64,000 nucleotides of DNA from Flavobacterium terrisoli (GTDB lineage Bacteria; Bacteroidota; Bacteroidia; Flavobacteriales; Flavobacteriaceae). The stretch lies in assembly GCF_030167905.1 (NCBI RefSeq), contig NZ_JARGNA010000008.1, positions 1 to 64,000 of the forward strand, given 5' to 3'. The stretch's first letter is position 1, and each line of letters starts with the position of its first letter. The notes below the pieces were generated by a model. It had not been told where the DNA came from. It saw only the letters and a list, made by a program, of their open reading frames with translations, and made no database searches. Positions 7,088 to 17,700 of this stretch are shown here, piece after piece. The position numbers and the translations under genes are program-made.

Positions 7088-9103
7088 TCATTTAAGCAAT
7101 TTATTAGTAAATAGATAATCAGCTGTTTGGTACCATGAGATAGTTTCACGGTAGAAATCATTGTCTTTTTTCTTTGGAATCAAGGAGTTTGTATTTGAAT
7201 CCCAATTATAAAATGAATTTTTTCGTTGATCCGATAATACCATTACATCATTTCCTTTAATGAGTCCAAGTTTACGATAGGTAGCAATAAAGGCTCGTTG
7301 CTCAAATTTTGGATCAAAAACATTTTTCCCAAAGAAATTTGATCTGTAAGTCCAGTTAGCTAGTGAGAAAAATGTTGGAAAAAGATCAATTTGGGAACAT
7401 TGTTTGTCAACCATTTGATTTTCCACACCTGGCATATTTACTATAAAAGCTGGGATTCTATAATTGGCGACATCAATCTCATTTTTTCCGGCGCTACTGG
7501 CACAATGGTCAGCAATAATTATAAAAACGGTATCTTTATACCAAGGCTTTTTGCTGGCGGCTTTGAATAATTCTGAAAGCGCATGATCTGTGTATTTTAC
7601 TGCACCCTCTCTATTTTTACCTGATGGCAAATCGATGCACCCTTCAGGATAGCTATAAGGACGGTGATTCGAGGTTGTCATTACGAAATTGAAAAAACGT
7701 CTTTTGTTTTTATATTGCCTATCGGAAACTTCCAACATCTTTTCATAAATATCTTCATCGCTAATTCCCCATGCATTTTCAAATTTTACCTCGGAATCGG
7801 TAATTATCGTTCTTTTTGCCGCTATGTCATCTTTTAGGAAACTGGCACTTCCGTGCGTATGATCATAAATATGAAAGCCATTGCCTCCGAAGTAGGCATT
7901 CATATTATCAAAGTAGCCATCGCCTCCATAAAAGAAATTATTCGTATATCCTTTAGAAGCAAATACATTTGATATAGTATAGAGATTTGCATTATCAGGA
8001 CGCTTAACTATACTTTGGCCCGGAGTTGGCGGTATGCATAAAGTAACAGCTTCCATTCCACGGACTGTTCTTGTACCGGCAGCATAAATATTCCGAAAGA
8101 AGATACTTTTACCTGCAAGGCTATCTAGAAATGGTGTTAGTTGTTCTTTGCCGCCCAAGGTTTGCATAAATTCTCCACTAAAACTTTCCAAAAGAACAAA
8201 TACAACATTTTTCTTTAGTTCGGGAACGCTGTCAGAAGATATTTTGCGTGCAATGGAGAGGTTTGATTTTTCAAATTGAGCATCACCTTCAGCAAGTTCT
8301 TTTCTAACAATGCAAAAAGCATCATCATTATTTATATAACTGTAAAATTCAGGAAATTTCATCTGGTTATTTCGGAAAGCCGCAAAAAAGGAATATACTC
8401 CAGCTTTAGATAGTTCAGAATTATAACGATTTGAAGACCACTCTGCATCACTATTGCGTATCAATATTGTAAATCCTGTTACTACTAAAAAAAGAGTACA
8501 GCAAATTGTGATACGGCTACCTATAGAAGCACGTTTTTTAAAAGTATGCGTAAATTTCCCTTTTTTAACAAATAGATATAATGTTCCAATAGTAAGAAGT
8601 ACCATTGCACTTATTAAAATCGGTAATGGATAAGATTCATTGATATTTCCAATGACTTCGTGAGTGTAGATTAAATAATCTACAGCAATAAAATTAAAAC
8701 GGCTTCGAAACTCTTCCCAAAAAGTGAACTCCGCAAAAAAAGCGAATATGAAGATGAATACCGTAAGTGATGTAAAAAACCATATTAGTACTCTATCTAT
8801 TTTTGAACCTATCCATTTGTTTGGGAACAAACTAAAATAGATAACTGCGGGAATGCTGGCGTAAGATACGGTTGCCAAATCAAAAATAAAGCCTACAAGG
8901 AAAGTCCGAAGGACATCACCGAATCCCCAAGAAACATCTGAGGCTTGCCAACCCCATAAGCTCAGCCTAATTAATGATGATGTTATAATGAAACATTTAA
9001 TGAAATAAAATAACAGGGAAAAACGTCCCGTAAAGAATGGCAAATTAAACATTTTGAGAAATGTAGACTGTTTTTTGCCATATGCATATGAATGATTATT
9101 CAT
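7088..9103 (-). CDS. LtaS-family sulfatase-fold phosphoglycerol/phosphoethanolamine-type transferase
   Basis: I start at ATG 9103 (671 residues, MNNHSYAYGKK). The longer frame to 9166 reads through the next small gene. Residues 20-215 hold five membrane helices. The rest is a periplasmic alkaline-phosphatase-fold domain: metal-binding Glu in FVLLESFSGEFM, the catalytic threonine region GTRTVRGMEAVTL, NFVMTTSNHRPYSYPEG, and the ADHCASS metal-ligand motif. LtaS enzymes move phosphoglycerol from phosphatidylglycerol. In Gram-negative Bacteroidota the acceptor is unknown and may be a glycan or lipid. It lies in a minus-strand cluster with two microproteins and an ICMT-like methyltransferase. The Thr, Glu, Asp and His residues expected for catalysis all appear present. 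Confidence 0.85.
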   Translation of the reverse strand: MNNHSYAYGKKQSTFLKMFNLPFFTGRFSLLFYFIKCFIITSSLIRLSLWGWQASDVSWGFGDVLRTFLVGFIFDLATVSYASIPAVIYFSLFPNKWIGSKIDRVLIWFFTSLTVFIFIFAFFAEFTFWEEFRSRFNFIAVDYLIYTHEVIGNINESYPLPILISAMVLLTIGTLYLFVKKGKFTHTFKKRASIGSRITICCTLFLVVTGFTILIRNSDAEWSSNRYNSELSKAGVYSFFAAFRNNQMKFPEFYSYINNDDAFCIVRKELAEGDAQFEKSNLSIARKISSDSVPELKKNVVFVLLESFSGEFMQTLGGKEQLTPFLDSLAGKSIFFRNIYAAGTRTVRGMEAVTLCIPPTPGQSIVKRPDNANLYTISNVFASKGYTNNFFYGGDGYFDNMNAYFGGNGFHIYDHTHGSASFLKDDIAAKRTIITDSEVKFENAWGISDEDIYEKMLEVSDRQYKNKRRFFNFVMTTSNHRPYSYPEGCIDLPSGKNREGAVKYTDHALSELFKAASKKPWYKDTVFIIIADHCASSAGKNEIDVANYRIPAFIVNMPGVENQMVDKQCSQIDLFPTFFSLANWTYRSNFFGKNVFDPKFEQRAFIATYRKLGLIKGNDVMVLSDQRKNSFYNWDSNTNSLIPKKKDNDFYRETISWYQTADYLFTNKLLK

Positions 9104-9114
9104 AACAATAGTTT

Positions 9115-9273
9115 TTAAATTAATCGAAATACGCCACAAAACCATAAGATTACTCCAACGATGCAAATGACTAATAAAAGTACTTCGTAGGGCTTGGTTG
9201 TCTCTTTGCGTTTAACGTCTATAAAGATCTTACCATTTTTGGTAACGACCTTTTTTTTGATTATTCTTCCCAT
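9115..9273 (-). CDS. 52-residue single-pass membrane microprotein
   Basis: A complete frame from ATG (complement of 9271-9273) to TAA (complement of 9115-9117), 11 bases upstream of the LtaS-type start. The product has a basic N-terminal half (GRIIKKKVVTKNGKIFIDVK, then RKETTKPYE) and one hydrophobic helix (VLLLVICIVGVILWFCGV) near the end. The N-terminal strand-like KVVTKNGKIFID looks conserved in style rather than random. Tight spacing and shared strand suggest translation coupling with the LtaS-type enzyme, perhaps as a small membrane partner. This is inference from layout alone. Confidence 0.55.
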   Translation of the reverse strand: MGRIIKKKVVTKNGKIFIDVKRKETTKPYEVLLLVICIVGVILWFCGVFRLI

Positions 9274-9376
9274 TTTCAACCTTTTAGCTGGTAATATTTC
9301 TTTGGAGGAGTAGCTTTGAATGGATGGATTCTATGCTTTCGACAAAATTGAAAATGATAATTTCCATGACACTTCA

Positions 9377-9937
9377 TTAAAGATAAGATTTGCGATACCA
9401 TAAAATCATCATTGCATACCATGAAACCGGAGCAAGGGCTATTACACTTAACATACCCGGAAAATATCCATATCCATCCCCATGTCCGTTGAAAATTGGA
9501 AATACAAAATGTGCTAGTTCGGATATACCACAGCAACAGAGAAAAATCCAGGCAAATAGATAGCCAAAAGCATTTCCTCTCTTGATAAGGAATGGTGCTG
9601 ATATCCAGCTGCCAATTGACAAAATCACAAGTAAAAACACCCAAAGAGAACTTATCTCAGGAGTTGGGACATTTGTAAACTCTGAAAGAGCTTCAAAAAA
9701 TCCTGTATAGTTTTCTTCAACTCTGTGGATAAGAAATAGTCCTAATACAATCCAAAATATTACTTTTATATTCTCAAAGGGTGTTTTGTTATCTGATATC
9801 ATCCAAAGAACAAATCCAGGCAGATAGCCACAAAGGAATATCAATGCTGGTATAATTCCGAACAGCCTGTATCCGATCAATGGAACAGAAATGGTTATTG
9901 CAAATGCAAGCAAAAAAGTAAAATATTTACTTTCCAT
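9377..9937 (-). CDS. HXXEE-domain integral membrane protein
   Basis: A 186-residue protein with about six membrane helices. The motif H-R-V-E-E (HRVEENYTGFFEAL) follows the second helix. The late helices contain GISELAHFVFP and YFPGMLSVIALAPVSWYAM. These are hallmarks of the HXXEE family, named for that motif. No biochemical role is established, though the conserved His and Glu in the membrane suggest an enzyme or metal site. The stop is separated from the P-type ATPase gene upstream by only 3 bases, so the two are probably co-transcribed. The overlapping frame at 9276-9644 is not convincing. About 100 bases between this gene and the 52-residue gene show nothing. Confidence 0.75.
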   Translation of the reverse strand: MESKYFTFLLAFAITISVPLIGYRLFGIIPALIFLCGYLPGFVLWMISDNKTPFENIKVIFWIVLGLFLIHRVEENYTGFFEALSEFTNVPTPEISSLWVFLLVILSIGSWISAPFLIKRGNAFGYLFAWIFLCCCGISELAHFVFPIFNGHGDGYGYFPGMLSVIALAPVSWYAMMILWYRKSYL

Positions 9938-9940
9938 GAC

Positions 9941-12070
9941 TTAAAATTTCATTCTTTGTATTCTAACCGCGTTCAGTATGGCTAACAATGCTACTCCAAC
10001 ATCAGCAAAAACAGCTTCCCACATAGTGGCCAACCCACCTGCACCAAGAATCAGAACAACTGCTTTGACTACGAAGGCCAATGTTATGTTCTGCCAAACT
10101 ATTTTTTTAGTCTGCTTTCCAATGTTTATAGCCATAGCAATTTTACTTGGCTTGTCGTCCTGAATTACAACATCGGCTGTTTCAATGGTTGCGTCACTTC
10201 CTAAGCCACCCATAGCGATACCAACGTGACTTAGGGCAACTACAGGGGCATCATTTACCCCATCTCCAACAAATGCAACTGTTCCGTGCTTAGCTTTGAT
10301 TTCCTTAACCTTGTTAACTTTATCTTCTGGTAGTAAATCACCATAAGCATCAGTAATTCCAAGTTTGTCAGCGACAAATTTTACGACAGTACCTTTGTCT
10401 CCACTTAACATAGTGGTCTTTACATTCATTGCTTTTAGCTTATCAATTGTTTCCTGTGCATCTTTTTTGATGATATCAGCGATAGTTAAATAACCGACAA
10501 ACTTTCGATCATAAGCCACAGCAATTAGGGTATATACTATTGAATTAGGATCAACATCGTATGGTATTGACAATTTATCCATCAATTTGAAGTTTCCAAC
10601 CAGTAAACTTTTTCCATTGATAGTTGCTTTAAGTCCATGCCCCGAAATTTCTTGGACACCCTTCAACTCAATTTTAGTATCGACTTTACCTACATAATCG
10701 TGTATTGCCGTGGCTACAGGATGGGTGCTTTGGCTTTCCAATGCATTAACCATCTGAAGCATTTCTTTTTGATTAAATTGTTTATCGAAAACGACATCCT
10801 GAACTTTAAAAACACCTTCAGTCATTGTACCGGTTTTGTCCATTACAACATTTTGTATTTCTGCCATAACATCAAGGAAATTACTTCCCTTAAATAAAAT
10901 ACCATTTTTACTGGCAGCGCCGATTCCGCCAAAATAACCTAGCGGAATTGATATTACCAGGGCACAAGGACATGAAATAACAAGGAACACTAAGGCTCTG
11001 TAAAGCCAATTTGAAAATAGGTAATCATCAACAAACAGGTAAGGCAAGAATGCTATTAGAACCGCCAATAAAACTACTATCGGTGTGTAGATCTTAGCAA
11101 ATTTCCTAATGAATAATTCAGTCGGAGCTTTTTGTGCAGTAGCATTTTGGACCAATTCCAAAATCTTCGAAAGTTTACTGTCAGTATAAGCGGTAGTAAC
11201 TTTTACCTGTGAAACTTTGTTTAGATTTATCATTCCGGCTAAAACAGAATCACCTTTCACTTTACTATCAGGTTTACTTTCTCCTGTTAATGCTGCTGTA
11301 TTAAAAGAAGCACTATCGGAAAGCAACTCTCCATCCAATCCAAGTTTTTCACCCGACTTAAGTTGAATAATATCACCCATTTTAGCATTCTCAGCTTTTA
11401 TAGTTTGTGGTTCTTTTCCAACTAAGATAGTTACTTCGTCAGGGCGTTGGTCTAAGAGTGATTTGATATTAGCTTTGGCTCTTGATACCGCTAAAGTCTG
11501 GAATACTTCGCCCACAGCATAAAAAAGCATTACTGCGACTGCTTCCGGATATTGCTGAATCGCAAATGCACCAACAGTAGCAATAACCATTAAAAGAAAC
11601 TCCGAAAAAATTTCTTTTTCTTTTATACTCTCAAACGCTTCTTTAATTACCGGAAATCCAACAGGAATATAGGCAACTAAATACCAACTTGTTCTTATCC
11701 ATCCGGTAAACCAGGTTGGGGTAAAATAATTGTCAAAACCTATGGCAACCAGCAATAATACCAATGAGATGATTGAAGGCATAAACATTTGGAAAACACT
11801 TTGATTACTATCGTGACTGTGATCATGTCCATCATCTTCACTATGACTATGTTTATGTCCATCATCATGACTGTGCTCTTTATGCATTTTATCATGTTCT
11901 GAGTTATCCTTAACTACAGCCATTGCAGCTTTTCCATTTGTATTTTCTTTAATTAAATCTTTCGCACCTGCTTTGGTATAGATTTTTTCTTCTTGAGTGC
12001 AACAAAGCTGTTTGCCATTTGCATCATATTTATGTTTATGTTTCATTCCTTCACTTTTTAAAATTTGCAT
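9941..12070 (-). CDS. Zn/Cd-type heavy-metal-translocating P1B-ATPase
   Basis: A 709-residue ATPase. The N-terminus lacks a classical HMA domain but has CC (QLCCTQEE) and, near residues 65-90, a histidine-rich stretch (HKEHSHDDGHKHSHS type) that can bind Zn(II). The core shows the CPC motif in helix 6 (SCPCALVIS), DKTGTMTEG as phosphorylation site, the HP motif (STHPVATAI) and GDGVNDAPVVALSHVGIAMG. The last helix VFADVGVALLAILNAVR has the Asp and Gly pattern of Zn/Cd/Pb pumps, unlike the SS of the Cu pump at the window start. The role is therefore Zn2+/Cd2+ export. An internal ATG eight codons in (MKHKHKY) is an equally good start. It heads a block with CDF and RND efflux genes. Confidence 0.92.
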   Translation of the reverse strand: MQILKSEGMKHKHKYDANGKQLCCTQEEKIYTKAGAKDLIKENTNGKAAMAVVKDNSEHDKMHKEHSHDDGHKHSHSEDDGHDHSHDSNQSVFQMFMPSIISLVLLLVAIGFDNYFTPTWFTGWIRTSWYLVAYIPVGFPVIKEAFESIKEKEIFSEFLLMVIATVGAFAIQQYPEAVAVMLFYAVGEVFQTLAVSRAKANIKSLLDQRPDEVTILVGKEPQTIKAENAKMGDIIQLKSGEKLGLDGELLSDSASFNTAALTGESKPDSKVKGDSVLAGMINLNKVSQVKVTTAYTDSKLSKILELVQNATAQKAPTELFIRKFAKIYTPIVVLLAVLIAFLPYLFVDDYLFSNWLYRALVFLVISCPCALVISIPLGYFGGIGAASKNGILFKGSNFLDVMAEIQNVVMDKTGTMTEGVFKVQDVVFDKQFNQKEMLQMVNALESQSTHPVATAIHDYVGKVDTKIELKGVQEISGHGLKATINGKSLLVGNFKLMDKLSIPYDVDPNSIVYTLIAVAYDRKFVGYLTIADIIKKDAQETIDKLKAMNVKTTMLSGDKGTVVKFVADKLGITDAYGDLLPEDKVNKVKEIKAKHGTVAFVGDGVNDAPVVALSHVGIAMGGLGSDATIETADVVIQDDKPSKIAMAINIGKQTKKIVWQNITLAFVVKAVVLILGAGGLATMWEAVFADVGVALLAILNAVRIQRMKF

Positions 12071-12116
12071 TCAGTTCTAAATAGATCAAAAATTCATTTA
12101 TGGTAACAAAGCTCTT

Positions 12117-13016
12117 CTAAATGAAACTAGGCAAGTCCTGCTGGTTGGCAATATGCGTTTCAAACGTGGTATGACTAATTCCGTAAGTTGTATTTAATTC
12201 ATTCTTTATTAACGATATTATCCCGTACATTTCAGACAATGTTGTCTCAGGCTTCATAACTAAATGCGCACTAAGGGCGTTTACTCCTGATGTTAAAGTC
12301 CAAATATGTAAATCATGCATTGAAAGAATACCAGGTTGTGATACAATTAATTCTTGAACAGTATCCAAATCAATTCCTTTTGGAACACCTTCCAATAATA
12401 TATCCACAGATTCTTTCAGAAGGTTAAATGTCCTTGGAAGGATAAATACTCCAATTATTGCACTCATCAATGGGTCAATATAAAGCCAACCTGTTGTGAG
12501 AATAATTATTCCCGCAATGATGACGGCAACCGAACTAAGCATATCACTAAGCACTTCTAGAAATGCACCTTTAATATTTATACTTTCTTTAGCTCCTGCA
12601 TTAAGGATTTTCATCGATATCAAATTCACAATCAATCCACAAAATGCTACTATCAACATTGGAATACCCGCAACCTTTGGCGGATCCTGAAACCGTTGAT
12701 ATGCCTCATACAATATAAATCCTGAAATGAAAAGTAGCACAACAGCGTTTATGATTGCGGAAAAAATTTCTGTTCGTAAATATCCATATGTCTTGGTTTT
12801 ACTCACAGGTTTAGAAGCCATCCAAATCGCAAATAGTGAAAGTGCCTGTCCTCCAACATCTGTAAGCATGTGTGCAGCATCAGATAAAAGGGCAAGGCTA
12901 TTCGACATCAATCCAACCACTACCTCAACTATAAAATAAAGAGCTGTAATAGCAAAAACGATTTTTAACGACTTTTTGTGTGAAGCGCCTGCTGAACTAA
13001 TTATAGTTTCACTCAT
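12117..13016 (-). CDS. czcD: Cation diffusion facilitator, CzcD/ZnT-like
   Basis: A 299-residue CDF transporter with six membrane helices and a C-terminal cytoplasmic domain of about 85 residues. The metal-site motifs are clear. LLSDAAHMLTDVGG in helix 2 supplies the HxxxD pair. FLEVLSDMLSSVAVIIAG in helix 5 has the second site in the form D...S in place of the usual H..D. The C-terminal domain contains LHIWTLTSGVNALSAHLVM, typical of zinc exporters of the CzcD/ZitB type. It exports Zn2+, Cd2+ or Co2+ by proton antiport. It lies between the P-type ATPase and the MgtC-like gene in the same direction. There is only a short AT-rich gap on each side. Confidence 0.9.
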   Translation of the reverse strand: MSETIISSAGASHKKSLKIVFAITALYFIVEVVVGLMSNSLALLSDAAHMLTDVGGQALSLFAIWMASKPVSKTKTYGYLRTEIFSAIINAVVLLFISGFILYEAYQRFQDPPKVAGIPMLIVAFCGLIVNLISMKILNAGAKESINIKGAFLEVLSDMLSSVAVIIAGIIILTTGWLYIDPLMSAIIGVFILPRTFNLLKESVDILLEGVPKGIDLDTVQELIVSQPGILSMHDLHIWTLTSGVNALSAHLVMKPETTLSEMYGIISLIKNELNTTYGISHTTFETHIANQQDLPSFI

Positions 13017-13037
13017 AAGTTAAATTTTTATCAGTTT

Positions 13038-13520
13038 TTAACCTGCCTCAGTTTCATCCTTGTCATGATGATGTACGCTCTTCTTTTTCCATTGAATGTA
13101 CCACTTCTGATGATGAAGAGATAGTAAAAAGTAGAGTGCAAATGCACTGACAATTGCAATGATGAACATATTTAATCCTACCGCCACTCCAACCGCTGAA
13201 GTACACCACACTGTAGCAGCTGTAGTAAGACCATGTGAAGTACCTGCACTATTGTTCCTGTAAATAATACCGGCACCAAGAAAACCAACACCTGTGACAA
13301 TATTGGCTATAATCCTTGAAGTTGCCATATTGTCCTTTACCAAATGAGCTGCAATAGCGGTAAATAGTGTCGCACCTATGCACACAGCGGCATAGGTGCG
13401 TATTCCTGCATCCCTTCCATGTCTCTCACGGTCAAATCCAATAAACGCTCCAAGCAGAAACGACACTACTAACTTTATTACAATTGTAAGCTCTTGATTA
13501 TAATCCATCATATCTTTCAA
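13038..13520 (-). CDS. MgtC/SapB-family membrane protein
   Basis: A 160-residue protein of about five membrane helices. It carries the MgtC signature GAFIGFDRERHGRDAGIRTY, then ICIGATLF, NIVTGVGFLGAG and LTTAATVWCTSAVGVAVG. The MgtC soluble C-terminal domain is missing, so it belongs to the short SapB-like class. It has a His/Lys-rich tail (KKKSVHHHDKDE) that could bind metal. The role of the short class is unknown; the longer MgtC affects magnesium and virulence. Placement between czcD and czcB suggests membership in the metal-efflux operon. The start could also be the internal ATG four codons in (MDYNQELT). Confidence 0.85.
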   Translation of the reverse strand: MKDMMDYNQELTIVIKLVVSFLLGAFIGFDRERHGRDAGIRTYAAVCIGATLFTAIAAHLVKDNMATSRIIANIVTGVGFLGAGIIYRNNSAGTSHGLTTAATVWCTSAVGVAVGLNMFIIAIVSAFALYFLLSLHHQKWYIQWKKKSVHHHDKDETEAG

Positions 13521-13535
13521 TTGATTTTGTATTCA

Positions 13536-14723
13536 TTATTCTTCTTCTTCACCGCTATTTTTCATTTTCGACAACAGGTCATAAGCACCAGTTACTACAA
13601 CTTTCCAATCTTTAAAGTTTGTTTCGTCATCAAAAAGAATTTCAGTGTAGTTCAATTCAGAAACACCTGTTTTTATTGGTGTTAACTTATATTGCAATGG
13701 AGTTGCAGCATTCTCACCAGCTTTTCCTTGATCTACAACAAAAATGTATTTACTCCCTTCAAATTCCACAATAGCACTATTTGGGACAGCCGGTAGTTGA
13801 GTGGCACCACTTTCTACCAAAGCTTTTAAATACATCCCTGGCAATAAACTGGAATCTTCCTTGTCCAGCTTGCAGTGAATCTGAACTGTTCTTTCGTTAC
13901 TGATCTCTTTACCCACAAGCTTTACGGTTGCGGTTCTTTCTTTTGTTTCGTTGGCAAGCGTAAACCTTACTTTTTGACCTATCTGAAGCTTAGGAACATC
14001 TTTTTCGAATACAGTAAGTTCAGCATGAAGATTTCCTGTGTCTGCAATTTGAAACAATACATCTGTAGTATTTGCAAATGCACCAATATTTGTATTTACT
14101 TTAGTAACGTATCCATTGATTGGTGAATAGAGTGGAATAGTGCTTTGGATATTCCCATTTTCTAAAGACGTAATATTAATATTCATCAGTTGAAGTTTAC
14201 TTTTTAATCCGGCTACTCGGGCACGTACACTTTCATATTCGGATTTTGAACGTTGCAAAGTTTTTTGCGCATTTACGTTCTCTTTTGACAATTGAGTCTG
14301 ACGTTCAAAATCCTGCTTTAAATAATTTAATTGACTTTTTAAATCAATATAATCCTGCTGCGGTTGAATATAATCAGGGTTCTGCATTGTGGCTACAACC
14401 TGACCTTTACTGACTCTCATACCTTGTAGGAGTGGAGTGCTTTTTACGAATCCACCAAATGGAGTTGAAATAGATACCAAGTTTTGAGGCGGAACATCAA
14501 GAACACCATTTACTTTTGTAGTGCCGCTAAGCGCTTTTTCTTCAATAGTGCCCAGCGTTATTCCAGCAGATTTGAATTGTTGTTGATTGATAACCACTAC
14601 ATTCGACGGAACTGCTGCTTCCTCTTTAGGAGTTTCATTTTCAGATTCTTCAGCTTTTTTGCCACATGAAGCAAAAGTGGCTACGATTAAAAGGAAGGCT
14701 ACTGTTTTATATACTAATTTCAT
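13536..14723 (-). CDS. czcB: RND efflux periplasmic adaptor (CzcB/CusB-like)
   Basis: A 395-residue lipoprotein adaptor. The signal peptide ends at FASCGKK, a lipobox, so it is anchored in the membrane. The fold order is as in membrane-fusion proteins: a beta-barrel strand region (VVVINQQQFKSAGITLG), a lipoyl-like domain (GGFVKSTPLLQGMRVSKGQVV), a long coiled-coil hairpin (QDYIDLKSQLNYLKQDFERQ through LENGNIQS), then the second lipoyl half (STIPLYSPINGYVTKVNTNIG) and C-terminal barrels. It joins the inner-membrane pump CzcA to the outer-membrane channel. Its stop lies 15 bases before the MgtC-like start and its own start is 20 bases after the pump gene ends. Specificity (Zn/Co/Cd versus Cu/Ag) cannot be read from the adaptor. 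Confidence 0.9.
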   Translation of the reverse strand: MKLVYKTVAFLLIVATFASCGKKAEESENETPKEEAAVPSNVVVINQQQFKSAGITLGTIEEKALSGTTKVNGVLDVPPQNLVSISTPFGGFVKSTPLLQGMRVSKGQVVATMQNPDYIQPQQDYIDLKSQLNYLKQDFERQTQLSKENVNAQKTLQRSKSEYESVRARVAGLKSKLQLMNINITSLENGNIQSTIPLYSPINGYVTKVNTNIGAFANTTDVLFQIADTGNLHAELTVFEKDVPKLQIGQKVRFTLANETKERTATVKLVGKEISNERTVQIHCKLDKEDSSLLPGMYLKALVESGATQLPAVPNSAIVEFEGSKYIFVVDQGKAGENAATPLQYKLTPIKTGVSELNYTEILFDDETNFKDWKVVVTGAYDLLSKMKNSGEEEE

Positions 14724-14743
14724 ATTTGTAATTTTATTGATAA

Positions 14744-17700
14744 TTAATTTTTACCTGAAAGAAATTCAAGTAGAGAAATACTAAGGTTGTGTTGCAAAAT
14801 CGCATAGAGATAATTTTCCTGGATGCTTGTTGCCGTTTTTAGGTTAAGCAAATTCTCTGCATAGCTGATATCTCCGTTTTTATAAGCACTTTCACTTTTT
14901 GACAATAATAAATCAGCATTTGGAAGCCCCGAAGACTTGTAATAATCTATGCTGGTTTTATTTTTGATATATTCCTGTACAGCCTGTTCATATTCACCTT
15001 TCAACCCAATTTGTTGGCCTTCAAGTGTCTTTTTCGCAATTTGCTTATTGATTTCGGCAGCTTTAACTCTTGAACGGTAATACCCATAAAAAACCGGGAT
15101 TGAAATTCCAGCCTGAAATCCTTGAAACCGATCTGCCGATGTGGCTATTTGAGTTCCACTAGCGCTAGTTGGAGAGCCAATCAAAGACTGGTTGAAATAC
15201 CCAAATGTCAAGTCCGGCAATGCTCGTGAGCGCTGAACCCTTTTCTCTTGTGTAGCAACTTCTATTTGCTGTTGAAGAAAAGCTAAACCAGGATTTGATC
15301 CCGAAGCTGAAAGATCGGCAGTCAATAAATAATCGCCGGGCTCAAACTTCGAATATGCAATAGTAACCGGTTCAGATCTTCCTAAAAGTGCCTGCAATTG
15401 TGCCAAGTATATGACGATGTTGGCCTTGTCCTGTTGAAGGATATTACGGGTTTCATTTCGTTGAGCTTCCGCTGTGCTTTGCTCCAGTAATGTGCTTTCT
15501 CCTGCTTCATACCTTAGTTTGGCAGATTTATAAAAACCTGAGAAAATACTATCCTGTTTGGTCAAAAGAGCTTGTCTGGCATACAAATACTCCAAGTTAA
15601 TGTACGCTTGTTTGATACGATAGATTAATTCATTCTTTGTCACATTAAGCTTAAGCTCGCTGCTTCTGATCATAGCTTTTCCCAAAGCGGCGTTAGCGGC
15701 GAACGTGGTTGGAAAAGGAATAGTTTGGGAAACGGCAAAATTCTTATCGTTTTTTTCAAAACTATTGTATTGGCCAAACATTCCGGTAAGCTCTGTTTTT
15801 GGGATTTCTACTGCAGCCTTTTTCTGCTGCTTTTGATAAGAAACATCAAGATTGGCAACGCTCATTTCCCTATTATTTTTAACACCCTCTTCAATTGCTT
15901 GCGATAATGTTAATGGCGGATTTGTTGTCTGTGCCGTAGCGAAATTGATTGTAAAAAGCAATGCGATAATTGCAACTGTTGGACTAACTTTCATTTCTTT
16001 TTTCTTAAATTTTTCAAACCACATATATAAAATTGGAAGTACCAATAATGTCAGAAGTGTAGCAGTAAATAAACCGCCTATTACAACGGTCGCTAAAGGC
16101 TTTTGTACCTCACCACCGCTACCGTGCGATAATGCCATCGGCATAAATCCTAATGATGCAACTAATGCGGTCATGACTACAGGACGGAGTCTTACAGAGG
16201 TACCTTTTATCACAATTTGTTTAAGATCGGTCATTCCTTCCCGCTTAAGAAGATTAAACTCAGCAATAAGTACAATTCCATTTAATACGGCTACACCAAA
16301 GAGCGCAATAAATCCAACACCTGCCGAGATACTGAATGGCATTCCGCGCATCCATAGCGCAAAAATTCCTCCAATTGCGGATAGTGGTATCGCCGTAAAT
16401 ATCAATAGAGCTTGCTTAACTGATCCAAAGGCAAAAAATAATAATAAGAAAATAAGCATAAGAGAAACTGGAACTGCAATTGCAAGCCTGTCTTTTGCAG
16501 CCTGAAGGTTTTCAAAAGTTCCACCATAAGTAGGGTAATAACCCGGTTCGAATTTAATATGCTGTCCTATTTTTGCCTGGATTTCTGCTACTACGCTTTC
16601 CACGTCCCTTCCACGAACATTAAAGCCAACGATAATCCTCCTTTTTGCATCTTCTCTCTGAATCTGATTTGGGCCTTCTTTAAAACTAATATCGGCTACT
16701 TGGTCCAATGGAATTTGATTTCCATTTGGAGCAGTTACAAAAAGATTTTTAACATCATCCAGCGATTGACGATTTTCTTTACAAAGTCTTACAACAAGGC
16801 TAAATCTTTTTTCACCTTCGAAAACTAATCCGGCAGCTTCACCCGCGAACGCAGAACGAATGGCAGAGTTGACATCTTCTATATTAAGACCGAATTGTGC
16901 TATTTTATCTCTATGAAATCCGATTACAATTTGTGGTAATCCCGAAACTTGTTCTACATAAATATCTTCAGCACCTTTGATATTACCTGCAATTCCTCCA
17001 ACCTCTTTTGCATATTTGGCTAGCTTATTCATGTCTTCACCAAATATTTTAATTGCAACATCCTGTTTGACACCAGAGATTAACTCATTAAAACGCATTT
17101 GGATTGGCTGTTGAAATCCAAATGTAGCACCAGCTAGATTTTCCTCTAACTTTTTCTGCATTTTTTCTGCCAAATCGGCTGTATTATCAGCTGTTGTCCA
17201 TTCACTTTTATCTTTTAAGATAACCATCATATCACAAGCCTCAACAGGCATAGGATCCGTTGGAATCTCAGAGGAACCAATTTTACCAATCACTTCCTTT
17301 ACTTCTGGGAAATTTTCTTTAAGAACTTTTGCCGTTTTTAAAGAGGTTTCAACGGTCTGGGAAAGACTGCTTCCGGTAAGAACCCGTAACTCAACTGCAA
17401 AATCTCCTTCTTCAAGAGTAGGTATGAATTCTGCTCCTAAGTAAGAGAAGATACCAACACTTATTGTCAATAGTCCGACTGCTATACCAATAATTAGAGC
17501 CTTTGATCTTAAAGCGAAAGCTAAAAGTGGCGTATATGCACGCTGAACAGCATTGATAATTCGATCTGAAATATTTTGCTTGTCGGTTACTTTTTTATTT
17601 AAGAAAAGAGCACTCATTACAGGAACATATGTCAGTGAAAGGATAAAAGCACCAAGAATGGCAAATGAAACTGTTTGCGCCATTGGTCTGAACATTTTTC

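Noticed and set aside
9276..9644. A 122-residue gene in the frame next to the HXXEE gene
   Set aside because: It overlaps the HXXEE gene in another frame and its sequence has no domain-like pattern.
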